A stretch of DNA of 64,000 nucleotides. Source: Rhodovibrio salinarum DSM 9154. Lineage in GTDB: Bacteria; Pseudomonadota; Alphaproteobacteria; Kiloniellales; Rhodovibrionaceae. The notes under the pieces were generated by a model. That model saw only the letters and a program-made list of their open reading frames with translations. It did not search any database and had not been told where the DNA came from. Shown in pieces: positions 51,414 to 62,676 of the stretch. Positions within the stretch are counted from its first letter, which is position 1. Every line of letters begins with the position of its first letter. The DNA lies in assembly GCF_000515255.1 (NCBI RefSeq), contig NZ_KI911559.1, forward strand, positions 3,290,693-3,354,692, in the 5' to 3' direction. A program made the translations under genes and the position numbers.

Positions 51414-51447
51414 AAAGGCCGCCGCGACCGGTCGAGTCGCGGCGGCC
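51414..51447 (-). terminator. Perfect 12-bp hairpin between rplO and secY (attenuator-like)
   Basis: GGCCGCCGCGAC (51417-51428) pairs perfectly with GTCGCGGCGGCC (51436-51447) around a 7-base loop; on the transcribed - strand it is followed by TTTGCC. It occupies the 194-base spacer between rplO and secY. The stem is strong but the T-run is short, so partial termination reducing secY-adk transcription relative to the r-proteins is plausible. Confidence 0.6.
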
Positions 51448-51528
51448 TGCCGCGTCGGTCGCGGCGCCTGGCCAGCCAGGGGCGGCACGCGGGGTGCGCG
51501 CCCATTTCCTGGCGTGCGCGCCGCGCCG

Positions 51529-52047
51529 TTAGCCTTGCTGCTTCTTACCGCGCTTGGTCTTCGCGGCCTCGCGCTGCGCGGCCTTCTCGGCCCCGACGAT
51601 CGTCACCGAGCCGCCGACCTTTTCGACGGCCGCCTGCGCGGATTTCGACGCGCCAGCAACCTGCAGGTCCAGCTTCGCCTTCAACTCGCCACGCCCGAGC
51701 ACGCGCACGCCGTCGTGGGTCTGCTTGAGCAAGCCGGCGTTGCGAATGGCTTCGGCGTCGACCGGCTTCGCGCTGTCCAGCTTGCCGGCATCGACGGCCT
51801 GCTGCAGCTTGTCGAGGTTCACCTCGGAATAGGTCTTCGCGAAGATGTTGTTGAAACCGCGCTTCGGCAAGCGGCGGTGCAGCGGCATCTGGCCGCCTTC
51901 GAAGGCGTGCAGGGACACGCCCGCGCGGGCCTTCTGGCCCTTGTGGCCCTTGCCCGACGTCTTGCCGAGGCCCGAACCGATACCGCGGCCCAGCCGCTTC
52001 TCGTAGTGGCGCGAACCGGGGTTGTCCCGGACTTCGTTGAGCTTCAT
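51529..52047 (-). CDS. rplO: 50S ribosomal protein L15
   Basis: This 172-residue large-subunit protein begins [22 protein letters not shown] and has the glycine-rich [21 protein letters not shown] and [17 protein letters not shown] that define L15. It is about 28 residues longer than the E. coli protein because of an Ala/Lys-rich C-terminal tail. The frame is open to 52179, but ATG at 52047 is the conserved start. The 181-base spacer to rpmD is unusually long. Confidence 0.96.
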   Translation of the reverse strand: MKLNEVRDNPGSRHYEKRLGRGIGSGLGKTSGKGHKGQKARAGVSLHAFEGGQMPLHRRLPKRGFNNIFAKTYSEVNLDKLQQAVDAGKLDSAKPVDAEAIRNAGLLKQTHDGVRVLGRGELKAKLDLQVAGASKSAQAAVEKVGGSVTIVGAEKAAQREAAKTKRGKKQQG

Positions 52048-52140
52048 CGCCTCGCCATCCTTGCGTTTCGCCACCGCCCTCGCCCGCTTGATTCGGCGGG
52101 CGCCTTCAAACTGTTGGCGGTGTGCTGTTGCTTTGACTCT

Positions 52141-52167
52141 GCGCCGGGGTCTTTCAGACTCCGGCGC
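52141..52167 (-). other. 12-bp hairpin between rpmD and rplO
   Basis: GCGCCGG (52141-52147) with CCGGCGC (52161-52167), continued by GTCT (52149-52152) with AGAC (52156-52159), forms a stem interrupted by one non-canonical pair on the transcribed strand and capped by a 3-base loop. It lies in the 181-base spacer ahead of rplO and has no T-run. Confidence 0.5.
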
Positions 52168-52228
52168 TGCGGCGGTCATCTATAGAGGTCGCAAGCGCGC
52201 CTGGGGCACGCCACAGCCGGCGGTCAGC

Positions 52229-52429
52229 CTAGCTGCTGGCCTCCTCGACCTTCACCAGATGCGCGACCTTGGCAATCATGCCGCGCACCGCGGGTGTATC
52301 CTCAAGCTCGCGGGTGCGCCCGCGATGGGTCAGGCCCAGGCCCAGCAGCGTCTCGCGCTGGGCACGCTTGCGGTGGTTGCCGCCGCGCACCTGCGTGACC
52401 CGAACGGTCTTCTTCTTCGACGTCGCCAT
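52229..52429 (-). CDS. rpmD: 50S ribosomal protein L30
   Basis: This 66-residue protein has the L30 fold sequence: [56 protein letters not shown], matching the family pattern of a basic N-terminal strand, the RxTLxGLGL motif and the final hydrophobic strand. It follows rpsE after 6 bases. Confidence 0.95.
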   Translation of the reverse strand: MATSKKKTVRVTQVRGGNHRKRAQRETLLGLGLTHRGRTRELEDTPAVRGMIAKVAHLVKVEEASS

Positions 52430-52435
52430 GGACGG

Positions 52436-52987
52436 TTACTCCCCGCTGGTATGCGCTTCGTCGCGGCGGCCGACGATGTCGGACACCTTCTTGCCACGGC
52501 GCTGGGCGACCTGGCGCGGGCTGTAGCTGCTGGTCAGGCCGTCGACGGTCGCCTTGATCATGTTGTGCGGGTTCTGCGTCCCGTTTGACTTGGCGACCAC
52601 GTCCTGCACGCCGAGCGCCTCGAAGATCGCGCGCATCGGGCCGCCGGCGATGATCCCGGTGCCTGGAGGCGCCGCACGCAGCGTAACCCGGCCGGCGCCG
52701 AAGTGACCCTTGACGTCGTGGTGCAGCGTCCGGCCCTCGCGCAGCGGCACGCGGACCATGTTCCGCTTGGCCTGGTCGGTGCCCTTGCGGATCGCCTCGG
52801 GAACCTCGCGCGCCTTGCCGTTGCCGTAGCCGACCCGGCCCTTGCCGTCGCCGACGACGACCAGCGCGGCGAAGCCGAAGCGACGGCCACCGGCCACAAC
52901 CTTGGCGACGCGGTTGATGTGTACGAGCTTTTCGATCAGCTCGCTGTCTTCGCCTCGGCGATCTTGCTGCCTGTTGTCGCGTGCCAT
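52436..52987 (-). CDS. rpsE: 30S ribosomal protein S5
   Basis: This 183-residue small-subunit protein has the N-terminal double-stranded RNA-binding domain ([21 protein letters not shown] then [20 protein letters not shown]) and the C-terminal domain with [19 protein letters not shown] and [13 protein letters not shown]. These regions form part of the ribosomal accuracy centre with S4. It follows rplR after 14 bases. Confidence 0.97.
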   Translation of the reverse strand: MARDNRQQDRRGEDSELIEKLVHINRVAKVVAGGRRFGFAALVVVGDGKGRVGYGNGKAREVPEAIRKGTDQAKRNMVRVPLREGRTLHHDVKGHFGAGRVTLRAAPPGTGIIAGGPMRAIFEALGVQDVVAKSNGTQNPHNMIKATVDGLTSSYSPRQVAQRRGKKVSDIVGRRDEAHTSGE

Positions 52988-53001
52988 CGAATTCCCAATC
53001 C

Positions 53002-53364
53002 CTAGAACGTAAGGCCGCCTTCACGCGCGGCGTCGGCGAGCGCCTGAACGCGCCCGTGATAGGCGTAGCCGCTGCGGTCGAACACGACCTTGTCGACGCC
53101 GGCCTTGCTGGCGCGCTGCGCGACCAGCTTGCCGACCTCGATCGCCGCGTTCTTGTCGTTGCGGCTGGACAGCTTGTCGCGCAATTCCGGGTCCATCGAC
53201 GAAGCGAACGCAACCGTGTTGCCGGCGGCGTCGTCGATCACCTGCGCGTAGATGTACTTGTTCGAACGGAACACCGACAGGCGCGGCCGGTTGCCGCCCT
53301 TGCGCCGGATCGCCAGACGCTGACGGAACTTCCGCCGCTGGCGCAGTTTGCGTGCGTCGAGCAT
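53002..53364 (-). CDS. rplR: 50S ribosomal protein L18
   Basis: This 120-residue 5S rRNA-binding protein has a basic N-terminus ([20 protein letters not shown]) followed by [20 protein letters not shown], and the C-terminal [26 protein letters not shown], which defines L18. It follows rplF after 2 bases. The length is close to that of E. coli (117). Confidence 0.97.
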   Translation of the reverse strand: MLDARKLRQRRKFRQRLAIRRKGGNRPRLSVFRSNKYIYAQVIDDAAGNTVAFASSMDPELRDKLSSRNDKNAAIEVGKLVAQRASKAGVDKVVFDRSGYAYHGRVQALADAAREGGLTF

Positions 53365-53366
53365 GG

Positions 53367-53903
53367 TTACTTCTTCTTGCCTTCCTTACGCAGGATCGTC
53401 TCGTCGACGTACTTGATACCCTTGCCCTTATACGGCTCGGGTGGACGCATCGCGCGGATCTCTGCGGCAAACTGGCCGACGCTCTGCTTGTTCGCGCCGG
53501 ACACCTTGATCGAGGTCGGCTTCGGACATTCCACCGTCAGATCCGACGGGATCGGGTAGTGGATGTCGTGACTGAAGCCGAGCTGCAGGAACAGATTGCT
53601 GCCCTGGACCTGGGCGCGGAACCCCACGCCGTTGATCTCCAGTTCGCGGGAGAAGCCGGTCGTCACGCCGGTCACCATGTTGGCCACGATCGCGCGCGTC
53701 GTGCCCCACATGGCGCGGGCTTTCGGATTCTCCTCATCAACCGGGCGCACGGTGAACTGTCCGTCCTTCTGCTCGGTGCGCACAAGGTCGTTCACCGGCG
53801 CGGACAGCTCGCCCTTCTGACCCTTCACGCGGATCTCCGTTTCGCGCACGTCGATCTCGACGCCGCTGGGGATCGCTACCGGGTTCTTGCCTACGCGGGA
53901 CAT
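53367..53903 (-). CDS. rplF: 50S ribosomal protein L6
   Basis: This 178-residue protein near the factor-binding site has the two-fold L6 repeat, beginning [19 protein letters not shown] and [11 protein letters not shown], and ends with the signature [24 protein letters not shown]. It follows rpsH after 16 bases. Confidence 0.97.
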   Translation of the reverse strand: MSRVGKNPVAIPSGVEIDVRETEIRVKGQKGELSAPVNDLVRTEQKDGQFTVRPVDEENPKARAMWGTTRAIVANMVTGVTTGFSRELEINGVGFRAQVQGSNLFLQLGFSHDIHYPIPSDLTVECPKPTSIKVSGANKQSVGQFAAEIRAMRPPEPYKGKGIKYVDETILRKEGKKK

Positions 53904-53919
53904 TTCGACGCCTCTCGTT

Positions 53920-54318
53920 CTAGAACACGCGGCAGAGCACTTCGCCGCCGACGTTCGCCTGGCGGGCCTCGGCGTCCGAGAGCACGCCCTGCGGCGTCGA
54001 CAGGATGGTGATGCCGAGACCGTTGTAGACGCGCGGCAGCTCCTTGATCTTGGAGTAGACGCGCCGCCCGGGTCGGCTGATCCGGCTGATCTCCTGGATC
54101 ACCGGCTCGCCTTCGTTGTACTTCAACTCGATCTCGACCTCGCGCACACCGGGGCGCACATCGCGCACCCCGTAGCCGCGGATGAAGCCCTCGCGCTGCA
54201 GCACCTCAAGCACGTTTTGGTGCAGCCGCGAGCCGGGCGCCGAGATCGTCCGCTTGTTGGCCATCTGGCCATTGCGGATCCGTGTCAGCAGGTCCCCGAG
54301 GGGATCGCTCAGTGCCAT
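53920..54318 (-). CDS. rpsH: 30S ribosomal protein S8
   Basis: This 132-residue small-subunit protein starts [20 protein letters not shown] and includes [36 protein letters not shown] and the C-terminal [20 protein letters not shown] motif with [10 protein letters not shown]8 binds 16S rRNA and in E. coli regulates the spc operon at rplE; whether this happens here cannot be read. It follows rpsN after 17 bases. Confidence 0.97.
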   Translation of the reverse strand: MALSDPLGDLLTRIRNGQMANKRTISAPGSRLHQNVLEVLQREGFIRGYGVRDVRPGVREVEIELKYNEGEPVIQEISRISRPGRRVYSKIKELPRVYNGLGITILSTPQGVLSDAEARQANVGGEVLCRVF

Positions 54319-54335
54319 TGCCGGCGCTCCCTTGC

Positions 54336-54641
54336 TTACCAGCTGGACTTGACCATGCCCGGAATCTCCCCGGACAGGGCCAGCTCACGCAGCGCGATAC
54401 GCGACACCCGGAACTTGCGGTAGTACCCGCGGGCCCGGCCGGTGATCTCGCAGCGGTTGTTGACGCGCGTGCGCGAAGAGTTGCGGGGCAGCTTCGCCAG
54501 ATCCAGGTGGGCCTGGAACCGCTCCTCCGGCGACAGCGACATGTCGCGCCCGCGCTGCTTCAGCTCGGCGCGCTTCGCGGCGTACTTATCCGCCATCTGC
54601 CGCCGGCGCTTGTTGGTCTCGAAGTCGCTCTTCTTAGCCAT
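54336..54641 (-). CDS. rpsN: 30S ribosomal protein S14 (cysteine-free type)
   Basis: This 101-residue protein begins [20 protein letters not shown] and ends [40 protein letters not shown]. It is the long form without the CxxC zinc motif, as usual in proteobacteria. ATG at 54641 is chosen over the frame end at 54707 because the conserved sequence starts there, after a GGAGAGCAAGACG ribosome binding region. It follows rplE after 25 bases. Confidence 0.97.
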   Translation of the reverse strand: MAKKSDFETNKRRRQMADKYAAKRAELKQRGRDMSLSPEERFQAHLDLAKLPRNSSRTRVNNRCEITGRARGYYRKFRVSRIALRELALSGEIPGMVKSSW

Positions 54642-54666
54642 CTCGTCTTGCTCTCCTTGCCGCCGC

Positions 54667-55209
54667 TCAGGACTGGAACGGCATGTCGAAGGCCTTGAGG
54701 AGCGCACGGGCTTCCTCGTCGGTCGTCGCCGTGGTGCAAATCGCGATGTCCAGCCCCCGGATCATGTCGACATCGTCGTAGTTGATCTCAGGGAAGACGA
54801 TCTGCTCCTTCAGGCCCATCGAGAAGTTCCCGCGGCCGTCGAAGGACTTCGGCGGCACGCCGCGGAAGTCGCGCACGCGCGGCAGCGCAATCGTGACCAG
54901 CCGGTCCAGGAACTCGTACATCCGGTCGCGACGCAGCGTGACCTTGCAGCCAAGCGGCATGTTCTCACGCACGCGGAAGCCGGCGATCGACTTCTTCGCG
55001 CGGGTCACCACCGCCTTCTGGCCGGCCAGCTTGCCCAGATCGTTGACCGCGTTCTGGACCCGCTTGGTGTCCTGGGTCGCCTCACCGACGCCCATATTGA
55101 TCACGATCTTCTGCAGGCGCGGGACCTGCATCGGGTTGGTGTACGCAAACTGCTCGTGAAGCTGCTTGCGCACCTCGGTGTCGTAGTGCTCTTTCAGTCG
55201 GGCCGCCAT
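54667..55209 (-). CDS. rplE: 50S ribosomal protein L5
   Basis: This 180-residue protein binds 5S rRNA and contacts P-site tRNA. It begins with the usual [13 protein letters not shown] and has [41 protein letters not shown], and [23 protein letters not shown] near the C-terminus. It follows rplX after 28 bases. Confidence 0.97.
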   Translation of the reverse strand: MAARLKEHYDTEVRKQLHEQFAYTNPMQVPRLQKIVINMGVGEATQDTKRVQNAVNDLGKLAGQKAVVTRAKKSIAGFRVRENMPLGCKVTLRRDRMYEFLDRLVTIALPRVRDFRGVPPKSFDGRGNFSMGLKEQIVFPEINYDDVDMIRGLDIAICTTATTDEEARALLKAFDMPFQS

Positions 55210-55237
55210 GGCTCGTGTCTCCAGTGCTCGGGCGTTC

Positions 55238-55555
55238 TTAGCGGTCGATGGTCTCGCCGGAGCGCCGCGCCACGCGCACCTTGCGGCCGTCGTCGAGCGT
55301 GCGGAAGCCGACGCGGGTCGGCTTGCCGTCCTTGGGGTCGGACACCGCGATATTGGAGACGTGGATCGACGCCTCCTTCTCTTCGATGCCGCCCTGGGAC
55401 TGCATGCTCTGGCGCTGGTGGCGCTTGACCACGTTCACGCCCTGCACGACTGCGCGCTGCTCGCGCGGGTCCAAACGCAGGACCTCGCCGCTCTTGCCCT
55501 TGTCTTTGCCGCTCAGGACGACAACCGTGTCGCCCTTCTTGATCTTGTTCGCCAT
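55238..55555 (-). CDS. rplX: 50S ribosomal protein L24
   Basis: This 105-residue assembly-initiator protein starts [21 protein letters not shown], the KOW motif of L24, and has [32 protein letters not shown] downstream. The ATG overlaps the stop of rplN by one base (TGATG), so it is coupled. The frame extends to 55864 inside rplN without family resemblance, so the internal ATG is used. Confidence 0.97.
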   Translation of the reverse strand: MANKIKKGDTVVVLSGKDKGKSGEVLRLDPREQRAVVQGVNVVKRHQRQSMQSQGGIEEKEASIHVSNIAVSDPKDGKPTRVGFRTLDDGRKVRVARRSGETIDR

Positions 55556-55923
55556 CACAGCACCTCGGGGGCGAGCGAGATGATCTTCATGAACTTGCGC
55601 GCACGCAGCTCGCGGGTCACCGGGCCAAAGATACGCGTGCCGATCGGCTCGTTCTGCCGGTTCAGCAACACGGCGGCGTTCCGGTCGAAGCGGATGCCGG
55701 TGCCGTCCTGCCGGTGAATCTCCTTCGCGGTGCGCACGACGACGGCCTTGTGGACATCGCCCTTCTTCACGCGGCCGCGGGGGATCGCTTCCTTCACCGA
55801 GACCACGATCACGTCGCCAACACTGGCGAACTTGCGCTTCGACCCGCCCAGCACCTTGATGCACTGGACCCGGCGCGCGCCGGAGTTGTCGGCGACGTCC
55901 AGCTGGGTTTGCATCTGGATCAT
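55555..55923 (-). CDS. rplN: 50S ribosomal protein L14
   Basis: This 122-residue protein begins [20 protein letters not shown], the L14 signature, followed by [41 protein letters not shown] and [26 protein letters not shown]. Length is identical to that of E. coli L14 (123 with start). It lies 38 bases after rpsQ. Confidence 0.98.
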   Translation of the reverse strand: MIQMQTQLDVADNSGARRVQCIKVLGGSKRKFASVGDVIVVSVKEAIPRGRVKKGDVHKAVVVRTAKEIHRQDGTGIRFDRNAAVLLNRQNEPIGTRIFGPVTRELRARKFMKIISLAPEVL

Positions 55924-55961
55924 CGGTTTCTACCCTTCTGTTCTATCCGGCCGGCAGGCAG

Positions 55962-56207
55962 CTAGCCCGCGGCCTGCTCGTCGCCGACCACTTCCCAGCG
56001 CTTCGTCTTGGAATGCGGGGCGCATTCCCGGATCCGGACGAAGTCGCCGACCTTCGCGGCGTTCGCCTCATCGTGGGCGGAGTACCGCTTGGAGCGCTTG
56101 ATAAACTTCTTGTACAGCGGGTGCTTGACCCGGCGCTCGACGCTGACCTGAACGGTCTTCTCGCCCTTGTCCGAGACCACGTACCCCTGCAGGATTCGCC
56201 GCGGCAT
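55962..56207 (-). CDS. rpsQ: 30S ribosomal protein S17
   Basis: This 81-residue OB-fold protein binds 16S rRNA. It has [28 protein letters not shown] and [41 protein letters not shown], the S17 core. It follows rpmC after 3 bases. Confidence 0.97.
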   Translation of the reverse strand: MPRRILQGYVVSDKGEKTVQVSVERRVKHPLYKKFIKRSKRYSAHDEANAAKVGDFVRIRECAPHSKTKRWEVVGDEQAAG

Positions 56208-56210
56208 AGC

Positions 56211-56420
56211 TTACGTCTCCTTGCCCGGGAGGTTCTTGTTCTTCTCGGTGAGCAGGGTCTTGATGCGCGCGATATCGCGGCGCACTTCCTTGACCCGCCC
56301 GGTGTTTTCGAGCTGCCCGCTTGCCTTCTGGAAGCGCAGGTTAAACTGCTCCTTACGCAGCTGGAGCAGCTGTTCCTTCAGCTGATCGGCGGTCTTGGCG
56401 CGCCCTTCTTCGGCCTTCAT
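56211..56420 (-). CDS. rpmC: 50S ribosomal protein L29
   Basis: This 69-residue helical protein near the peptide exit has [51 protein letters not shown], the L29 pattern of two helices. It follows rplP after 6 bases. Confidence 0.96.
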   Translation of the reverse strand: MKAEEGRAKTADQLKEQLLQLRKEQFNLRFQKASGQLENTGRVKEVRRDIARIKTLLTEKNKNLPGKET

Positions 56421-56426
56421 CGCGTC

Positions 56427-56846
56427 TTAGCCCTCCAAGCGCGTCACGAATTTGGTCTCCACCGGCAGCTTGGCCGACGCCAGGCGGAACGCCTCCTCGG
56501 CGACCTCCTGCGGCACGCCGTCCAGCTCGAAGATCACGCGGCCCGGGCGAACGCGGGCGCACCACCACTCAACGGTGCCCTTGCCCTTGCCCATACGGAC
56601 CTCAGCCGGCTTGTCGGTGATCGGGACATCCGGGAAGATCCGGATCCACAGCTTACCGACGCGGCGCATGTGGCGGGTAATCGACCGGCGGGCCGCCTCG
56701 ATCTGCCGCGCGGAGATGCGCGCGCTCGAGGTCGCCTTGAGGCCGTACCGGCCGAAGTTCAGCTGCGTGCCGCCCTTGGCGACACCGCGGAGCTTCGATT
56801 TGCCTTTCTGAACCTTGCGGTACTTGGTTCGATTCGGCTGTAGCAT
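56427..56846 (-). CDS. rplP: 50S ribosomal protein L16
   Basis: This 139-residue protein positions tRNA in the A and P sites. It starts [18 protein letters not shown] and has [73 protein letters not shown], which is L16. A 122-base spacer with a hairpin separates it from rpsC, longer than usual. Confidence 0.97.
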   Translation of the reverse strand: MLQPNRTKYRKVQKGKSKLRGVAKGGTQLNFGRYGLKATSSARISARQIEAARRSITRHMRRVGKLWIRIFPDVPITDKPAEVRMGKGKGTVEWWCARVRPGRVIFELDGVPQEVAEEAFRLASAKLPVETKFVTRLEG

Positions 56847-56884
56847 CTTGGCCGATCCTCAAACGTCTAGCGTGGTTTCCCCTG

Positions 56885-56912
56885 GACCGCCGGTCCCTCG
56901 GGCCCGGCGGTC
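56885..56912 (-). other. Perfect 9-bp hairpin between rpsC and rplP
   Basis: GACCGCCGG (56885-56893) and CCGGCGGTC (56904-56912) form a perfect 9-bp stem around a 10-base loop in the 122-base rpsC-rplP spacer. No T-run follows on the transcribed strand, so a role in processing or translation is more likely than termination. Confidence 0.5.
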
Positions 56913-56968
56913 GGTTCGGAGACCTAGCGCCGGCCGGTCGGCCGGAAGCGGCCTCACGGGCCCACTGG

Positions 56969-57649
56969 TTACTGGTTGCGCCCGGTGGTTTCCTGGCGCT
57001 TGTCCTGTGCGTGCGGGTCGTGGGCCAGGATCTCGCCCTTGAACACCCAGACCTTCACGCCGCATGTGCCATAGGCCGTCTTCGCCGTGGCGTCGCCGTA
57101 GTCGATGTCCGCGCGCAGCGTGTGCAGCGGCACCCGACCCTCGTGGTACCACTCGGTCCGGGCGATCTCGCTGCCGCCCAGACGGCCGGAGCAGGTGATG
57201 CGGATGCCCTGGGCCCCCAGGCGCATGGCCGACTGCACCGACCGCTTCATGGCGCGGCGGAAGGCCACCCGGCGCTCCAGCTGATTGGCGATGTTCTCCG
57301 CCACCAGCTTGGCCTCGATCTCCGGCTTGCGGACCTCGAGGATGTTCAGGTGGACCTCGCTCTCGGTCATCTTCTGCAGGTCCTGGCGCAGGCGCTCGAT
57401 ATCCGCGCCCTTCTTGCCGATCACCACGCCCGGACGGGCGGTGTGGATCGTGATCCGCGCCTTCTTCGCCGGCCGCTCGATGATGATCCGCGAGACACCG
57501 GCCTGGTGCAGATGCTTCTTCAGGTAGCGACGCAGCCGCAGGTCCTCGTGCAGCAGATCGCCGTACTGCTGGCGCGCGGCGAACCAACGCGAGTCCCAGG
57601 TCCGGTTGATACCGAGCCGCAGGCCGGTCGGATTGATTTTGTTACCCAT
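56969..57649 (-). CDS. rpsC: 30S ribosomal protein S3
   Basis: This 226-residue protein forms part of the mRNA entry tunnel. It begins [24 protein letters not shown], has the KH domain with [18 protein letters not shown] (GxxG loop GKKG), and the C-terminal [38 protein letters not shown]. Length is near that of E. coli (233). It follows rplV after 1 base. Confidence 0.97.
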   Translation of the reverse strand: MGNKINPTGLRLGINRTWDSRWFAARQQYGDLLHEDLRLRRYLKKHLHQAGVSRIIIERPAKKARITIHTARPGVVIGKKGADIERLRQDLQKMTESEVHLNILEVRKPEIEAKLVAENIANQLERRVAFRRAMKRSVQSAMRLGAQGIRITCSGRLGGSEIARTEWYHEGRVPLHTLRADIDYGDATAKTAYGTCGVKVWVFKGEILAHDPHAQDKRQETTGRNQ

Positions 57650-57650
57650 C

Positions 57651-58031
57651 TCAGGCGCTCTCCTCGCGCTCGCGGACCACCACGGTCAGGCGGCTGAACG
57701 GCTTGTCGATCCGGCCGACGCTGCCCCGGGCCCGCGGCCGGAAGCGTTTCATCACCAACGACTTGCCCACCGACGCCTCGGAGACGTACAGCCGATCGAC
57801 GTCGAGCTGGTGGTTGTTCTCCGCGTTGGCGATCGCCGACTGGAGGACCTTGCGAACGTCTTCCGCCACCTTGCGCTTGCAGAAGCTGAGCTCCGCCAAC
57901 GCCGTCTCGGCGCCACGCCCCCGGATCAGACCGCACACCTCGTTGAGCTTGCGCGGGCTTGTCCGGATTGAGCGCGCCATCGCGTACGCCTCGTTCTCAG
58001 CGACGGGGCGGGCGCTTTTTGCCTTACCCAT
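57651..58031 (-). CDS. rplV: 50S ribosomal protein L22
   Basis: This 126-residue protein lines the exit tunnel with an extended hairpin. It has [41 protein letters not shown] and the hairpin region [32 protein letters not shown], as in L22. The frame extends to 58166 in rpsS, but ATG at 58031 gives the family start, 4 bases after rpsS. Confidence 0.97.
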   Translation of the reverse strand: MGKAKSARPVAENEAYAMARSIRTSPRKLNEVCGLIRGRGAETALAELSFCKRKVAEDVRKVLQSAIANAENNHQLDVDRLYVSEASVGKSLVMKRFRPRARGSVGRIDKPFSRLTVVVREREESA

Positions 58032-58035
58032 CGCG

Positions 58036-58314
58036 CTATCTCCTCTTCGCCTTCTTGTCGGCGGCGTGGCCGGTGAACGTGCGGGTCGGGGCGAACTCGC
58101 CGAGCTTGTGGCCAACCATATGCTCGGTGACCAGTACCGGCAGGAACTTCTTGCCGTTGTAGACACCGAAGGTCAGGCCGACGAACTGCGGCATGATGGT
58201 CGAACGCCGCGACCAGGTCTTGATGATCTCTTTACGGCCCTTCTCGCGGGCGTTCTCTGCCTTCTCCAGCAGAAACCCGTCGACGAACGGACCTTTCCAA
58301 ACCGAGCGCGCCAA
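58036..58314 (-). CDS. rpsS: 30S ribosomal protein S19
   Basis: This 92-residue head protein starts [20 protein letters not shown] and has [49 protein letters not shown], the S19 signature region. It follows rplB after 13 bases. Confidence 0.98.
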   Translation of the reverse strand: MARSVWKGPFVDGFLLEKAENAREKGRKEIIKTWSRRSTIMPQFVGLTFGVYNGKKFLPVLVTEHMVGHKLGEFAPTRTFTGHAADKKAKRR

Positions 58315-58327
58315 GATCGGTCCTCCG

Positions 58328-59164
58328 TTAGCTGCGCTGCTTATTCCGACGGCGGACGATCAGCCGGTCGGTCTTCTTGTTCTTCCGGGTCTTCGCACCC
58401 TTCGTGGGCTTGCCCCACGGGTTCACCGGATGGCGGCCACCGCTGGTGCGGCCCTCGCCACCGCCGTGTGGGTGGTCGATCGGGTTCATGGCCACGCCGC
58501 GGACGCTCGGGCGCTTGCCCAGCCAACGGTTGCGGCCGGCCTTGCCCTTGTTGATGTTGGCGTGGTCCTGATTGGACACCGCGCCGATCGTGGCCATGCA
58601 CTCACCGCGCACCATCCGGACCTCACCGGAGCCCATGCGCAGCAGGGCGTACCCCTGATCACGCCCGACCAGCTGAACGTACGAGCCGGCGGCGCGGGCG
58701 ATCTGGCCCCCCTTGCCGGCCTTCATCTCGACGTTGTGGATGATCGAGCCGATCGGCACCGATTTCAGCGGCATCGCGTTGCCGGGCTTCACGTCGGTCT
58801 TCTCATCCGCAATCACCCGGTCGCCTGCCTTCAGACGCTGCGGCGCCAGGATGTAGGCCTGATCGCCGTCCTCGTAGGTGAGCAGCGCGATGTAGGCCGT
58901 GCGGTTCGGATCGTACTCGATGCGCTCGACCGTCGCCGGCACACCGAACTTCTCGCGGCGCTTGAAGTCGACGATCCGGTACGTGCGCTTCGCCCCGCCG
59001 CCGCGACGGCGCGCGGTGATACGGCCCTGGTTGTTACGGCCGCCGGACTTGGACAAACCGTCGGTCAGCTTCTTGACGGGCTGGCCGCGATACAGGTCCT
59101 TGCGGTCGACCGTGACCAGCTGGCGCTGCGTCGGGGTGCGCGGATTATAGGTCTTCAGCGCCAT
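58328..59164 (-). CDS. rplB: 50S ribosomal protein L2
   Basis: This 278-residue protein is essential for subunit joining and the peptidyl transferase region. It starts [21 protein letters not shown], has [24 protein letters not shown], an OB/SH3 core, and [20 protein letters not shown], the conserved loop with the key histidine. Length matches E. coli (273). It follows rplW after 3 bases. Confidence 0.98.
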   Translation of the reverse strand: MALKTYNPRTPTQRQLVTVDRKDLYRGQPVKKLTDGLSKSGGRNNQGRITARRRGGGAKRTYRIVDFKRREKFGVPATVERIEYDPNRTAYIALLTYEDGDQAYILAPQRLKAGDRVIADEKTDVKPGNAMPLKSVPIGSIIHNVEMKAGKGGQIARAAGSYVQLVGRDQGYALLRMGSGEVRMVRGECMATIGAVSNQDHANINKGKAGRNRWLGKRPSVRGVAMNPIDHPHGGGEGRTSGGRHPVNPWGKPTKGAKTRKNKKTDRLIVRRRNKQRS

Positions 59165-59167
59165 CTT

Positions 59168-59506
59168 TTAAATCCCCGTCGTCACGTCGATGGAGTGACC
59201 CTCGGCGAGGGACACGTAGGCCTTCTTGGAATCCGACCGACGGCCCCGGATGCCACGGAAGCGCTTCACCTTGCCCTTCTGGCGCAGGGTGTTCACGTCC
59301 GTGACCTTGACCGAGAACAAGCTCTCCACCGCCGCCTTGATCTCCGGCTTGGTGGCATCCAGCGGCACCTCGAAGGTGACCTGGTTGTGTTCCTGGTTCA
59401 GGGTCGACTTCTCGGTGATCACCGGACGCTTCACCAGGGTGTACATCCGCTCCTGGCTCGGCTTCGGCCGGGTCTTGCCTTTGATCGCCTGGGCTTCGCG
59501 CCTCAT
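59168..59506 (-). CDS. rplW: 50S ribosomal protein L23
   Basis: This 112-residue exit-tunnel protein binds trigger factor and SRP. The core begins [21 protein letters not shown], then [27 protein letters not shown] and [24 protein letters not shown]. The start at 59506 overlaps rplD by 4 bases (ATGA) and has GGAGG upstream, which gives an N-terminal addition of about 20 basic residues ([19 protein letters not shown]) compared with most L23 proteins; the ATG at 59446 is an alternative. Confidence 0.95.
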   Translation of the reverse strand: MRREAQAIKGKTRPKPSQERMYTLVKRPVITEKSTLNQEHNQVTFEVPLDATKPEIKAAVESLFSVKVTDVNTLRQKGKVKRFRGIRGRRSDSKKAYVSLAEGHSIDVTTGI

Positions 59507-60123
59507 GTCAGTCGCGCCTCCAGCGCCTGGACGGCTTCCTTGGTCAGCACGAGCGTATCGTGCCGCAGGATGTCGTGGACATTCGCACCGACCTGCGGCA
59601 GCACGTCGATTCCGACGATGTTGCGCGCGGCCAGCGAGAAGTTCTGATCGAGCTGCGCGCCGCCGATCACCAGGGCGTTCGCAACCCCCATCGAATCGAG
59701 CTTCTTCTGCAGCTCCTTTGTGCGCGGGCTTTCCGCCGTGGCCTGCTCCAGCACCACCAGCTTGCCCTCGGCGGCCTTCGCCGACAGCGCGGTCTTCAGT
59801 CCCAGACGACGCACCTTCTTCGGCAGGTCGTGGGCGAAGTCGCGCGGACGCGGGCCGTGTGCGACACCGCCGCCGCGGAAGATGTTGGCGTTGCGCGAGC
59901 CGTGACGGGCGCGGCCGGTGCCCTTCTGCCGGTAGATCTTGGTCTTCGAGGTCGTGACCTCGCCCCGGGTCTGGGTCGACGCGCTACCGACGCGGCGCTT
60001 GGCCAGCTGCCAGTTGACCACGCGCGCCAGGATGTCCTTGCGCACCGGCTGGGCGAACACGCTGTCGCTCAGCTCGATCTCGCCGGCCTGCTTATTGTCC
60101 AGCGTGGTGACCGGGCACTTCAT
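59503..60123 (-). CDS. rplD: 50S ribosomal protein L4
   Basis: This 206-residue protein reaches into the exit tunnel through a long loop. It has [20 protein letters not shown], the conserved [46 protein letters not shown] loop, and [26 protein letters not shown]. In E. coli L4 represses the S10 operon; no such leader can be confirmed here. It follows rplC after 2 bases. Confidence 0.97.
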   Translation of the reverse strand: MKCPVTTLDNKQAGEIELSDSVFAQPVRKDILARVVNWQLAKRRVGSASTQTRGEVTTSKTKIYRQKGTGRARHGSRNANIFRGGGVAHGPRPRDFAHDLPKKVRRLGLKTALSAKAAEGKLVVLEQATAESPRTKELQKKLDSMGVANALVIGGAQLDQNFSLAARNIVGIDVLPQVGANVHDILRHDTLVLTKEAVQALEARLT

Positions 60124-60125
60124 GG

Positions 60126-60935
60126 CTATTCGTCCTTCTTCTCTTCACCACCGGCCTCGGCGCCGCTCTCGTCGCCGACCGTGGCGCCCTGATCGCCCTC
60201 GAGCTCCTCGGCCGTCTCGGCGAGCGGATCCTGCTCGGCGCTGACCTCGGACTCGGCCGTGCCGCGCAGCCCAGCCGGGAACGGCACGTTCTCGGGCAGC
60301 GTGCGCTTGATCGCATCGGCCACCCGCACCCAGGAGCCATCGGCGCCGGGGATGTTGCCGCGTACCAGGATCAGGTTGCGCTCACCATCGACGGAGACGA
60401 CCTGCAGGCTCTGCGTGGTGACCTTCCGCTGGCCCATGTGGCCGTGCATCTTCTTGCCCTTGAAGACCTTACCCGGGTCCTGCATCTGACCCGTCGAGCC
60501 CTGCGAGCGGTGCACAGCCGACACGCCGTGGGTGGCGCGCAGACCGGCGAAGTTATGGCGCTTCATGACGCCGGCGAAACCACGACCGATCGTGATGCCC
60601 GAGGCATCCACGTACTGGCCGGGCACGAAGTGCGTCGCGGACAGCTCCTGACCGGGCTGGAGCAGCGCATCCTCGCTGACCCGGAATTCGCCCAGCTTCT
60701 GCTTCGGCGGCACCTTGGCCTTACCGAAGTGACCGCGCTGCGCCTTGCTTACATTCTTGGCCTTGGCCTTGCCCGCACCCAGCTGCACGGCGGTGTAGCC
60801 GTCCTTGTCCTGGGTCCGGACCGCGGTGACCTGGCAATTGTCCACCTGCAGCACCGTCACCGGCACGTGCCGGCCGGCTTCGGTGAACACGCGGGTCATG
60901 CCGACCTTCTTGGCGAGTACGCCGGTACGCATCAC
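60126..60935 (-). CDS. rplC: 50S ribosomal protein L3 with acidic C-terminal tail
   Basis: This 269-residue protein has the L3 core: [36 protein letters not shown]-type [57 protein letters not shown] and [23 protein letters not shown]. After about residue 215 there is a roughly 50-residue tail rich in Glu, Asp, Gly and Ala, ending GGEEKKDE, which E. coli L3 (209 residues) lacks. It is encoded 3 bases after rpsJ. Confidence 0.96.
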   Translation of the reverse strand: MMRTGVLAKKVGMTRVFTEAGRHVPVTVLQVDNCQVTAVRTQDKDGYTAVQLGAGKAKAKNVSKAQRGHFGKAKVPPKQKLGEFRVSEDALLQPGQELSATHFVPGQYVDASGITIGRGFAGVMKRHNFAGLRATHGVSAVHRSQGSTGQMQDPGKVFKGKKMHGHMGQRKVTTQSLQVVSVDGERNLILVRGNIPGADGSWVRVADAIKRTLPENVPFPAGLRGTAESEVSAEQDPLAETAEELEGDQGATVGDESGAEAGGEEKKDE

Positions 60936-60938
60936 GGC

Positions 60939-61253
60939 TTACCCCTTCAGCTTGATCTCGACGTCGACGCCCGCGGCCAGGTCCAGCTTCATCAGCGCGT
61001 CCACTGTCTGCGGCGTCGGGTCGACGATGTCCAAGAGACGCTTGTGCGTCCGCACCTCGAACTGCTCGCGGCTCTTCTTATCGATGTGCGGGCCGCGCAG
61101 CACCGTGTACTTGTCGATGTGCGTCGGCAGCGGGATCGGGCCCCGCACCCGCGCGCCGGTCCGCTTGGCCGTGTTCACGATCTCCGAGGTCGACTGGTCG
61201 AGGACCCGGTGCTCGAAGGCCTTCAAGCGGATACGGATATTCTGGCTTTCCAT
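60939..61253 (-). CDS. rpsJ: 30S ribosomal protein S10
   Basis: This 104-residue protein, also the transcription antitermination factor NusE, begins [26 protein letters not shown] and has [63 protein letters not shown] at 61253 is preferred because AAGGTGG lies just upstream and length then matches E. coli (103); the GTG at 61262 lies inside that ribosome binding site. It opens the S10 block, 89 bases after tuf. Confidence 0.97.
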   Translation of the reverse strand: MESQNIRIRLKAFEHRVLDQSTSEIVNTAKRTGARVRGPIPLPTHIDKYTVLRGPHIDKKSREQFEVRTHKRLLDIVDPTPQTVDALMKLDLAAGVDVEIKLKG

Positions 61254-61342
61254 CGTCGCCACCTTGTCTGGGCCGGCCGGCCCGCTCCTGCTGTCCGGGT
61301 GTACCGGAGTGGAGCGGACCCGGCCGATCCGCGTCTATCGTG

Positions 61343-62533
<1,191 letters not shown>

Positions 62534-62634
62534 CGCTGTCTGTCTCCGTTACCCGGTATCTGTCTGCCGCCCCGCGGGGTGCGCCGCCGGGCGTTCGTGT
62601 TCTTGTGCGTTTGTGACGTCCGACCACCGCGCCC

Positions 62635-62668
62635 GGCGCGCGCCCCGACCGAAGCCAGGGCGCGCGCC
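62635..62668 (-). other. Perfect 11-bp hairpin between fusA and tuf
   Basis: GGCGCGCGCCC (62635-62645) and GGGCGCGCGCC (62658-62668) form an 11-bp perfect GC stem with a 12-base loop, 8 bases after the fusA stop. There is no T-run, so it may be a 3' protective or processing structure in the fusA-tuf transcript. Confidence 0.55.
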
Positions 62669-62676
62669 AGCGGCGT

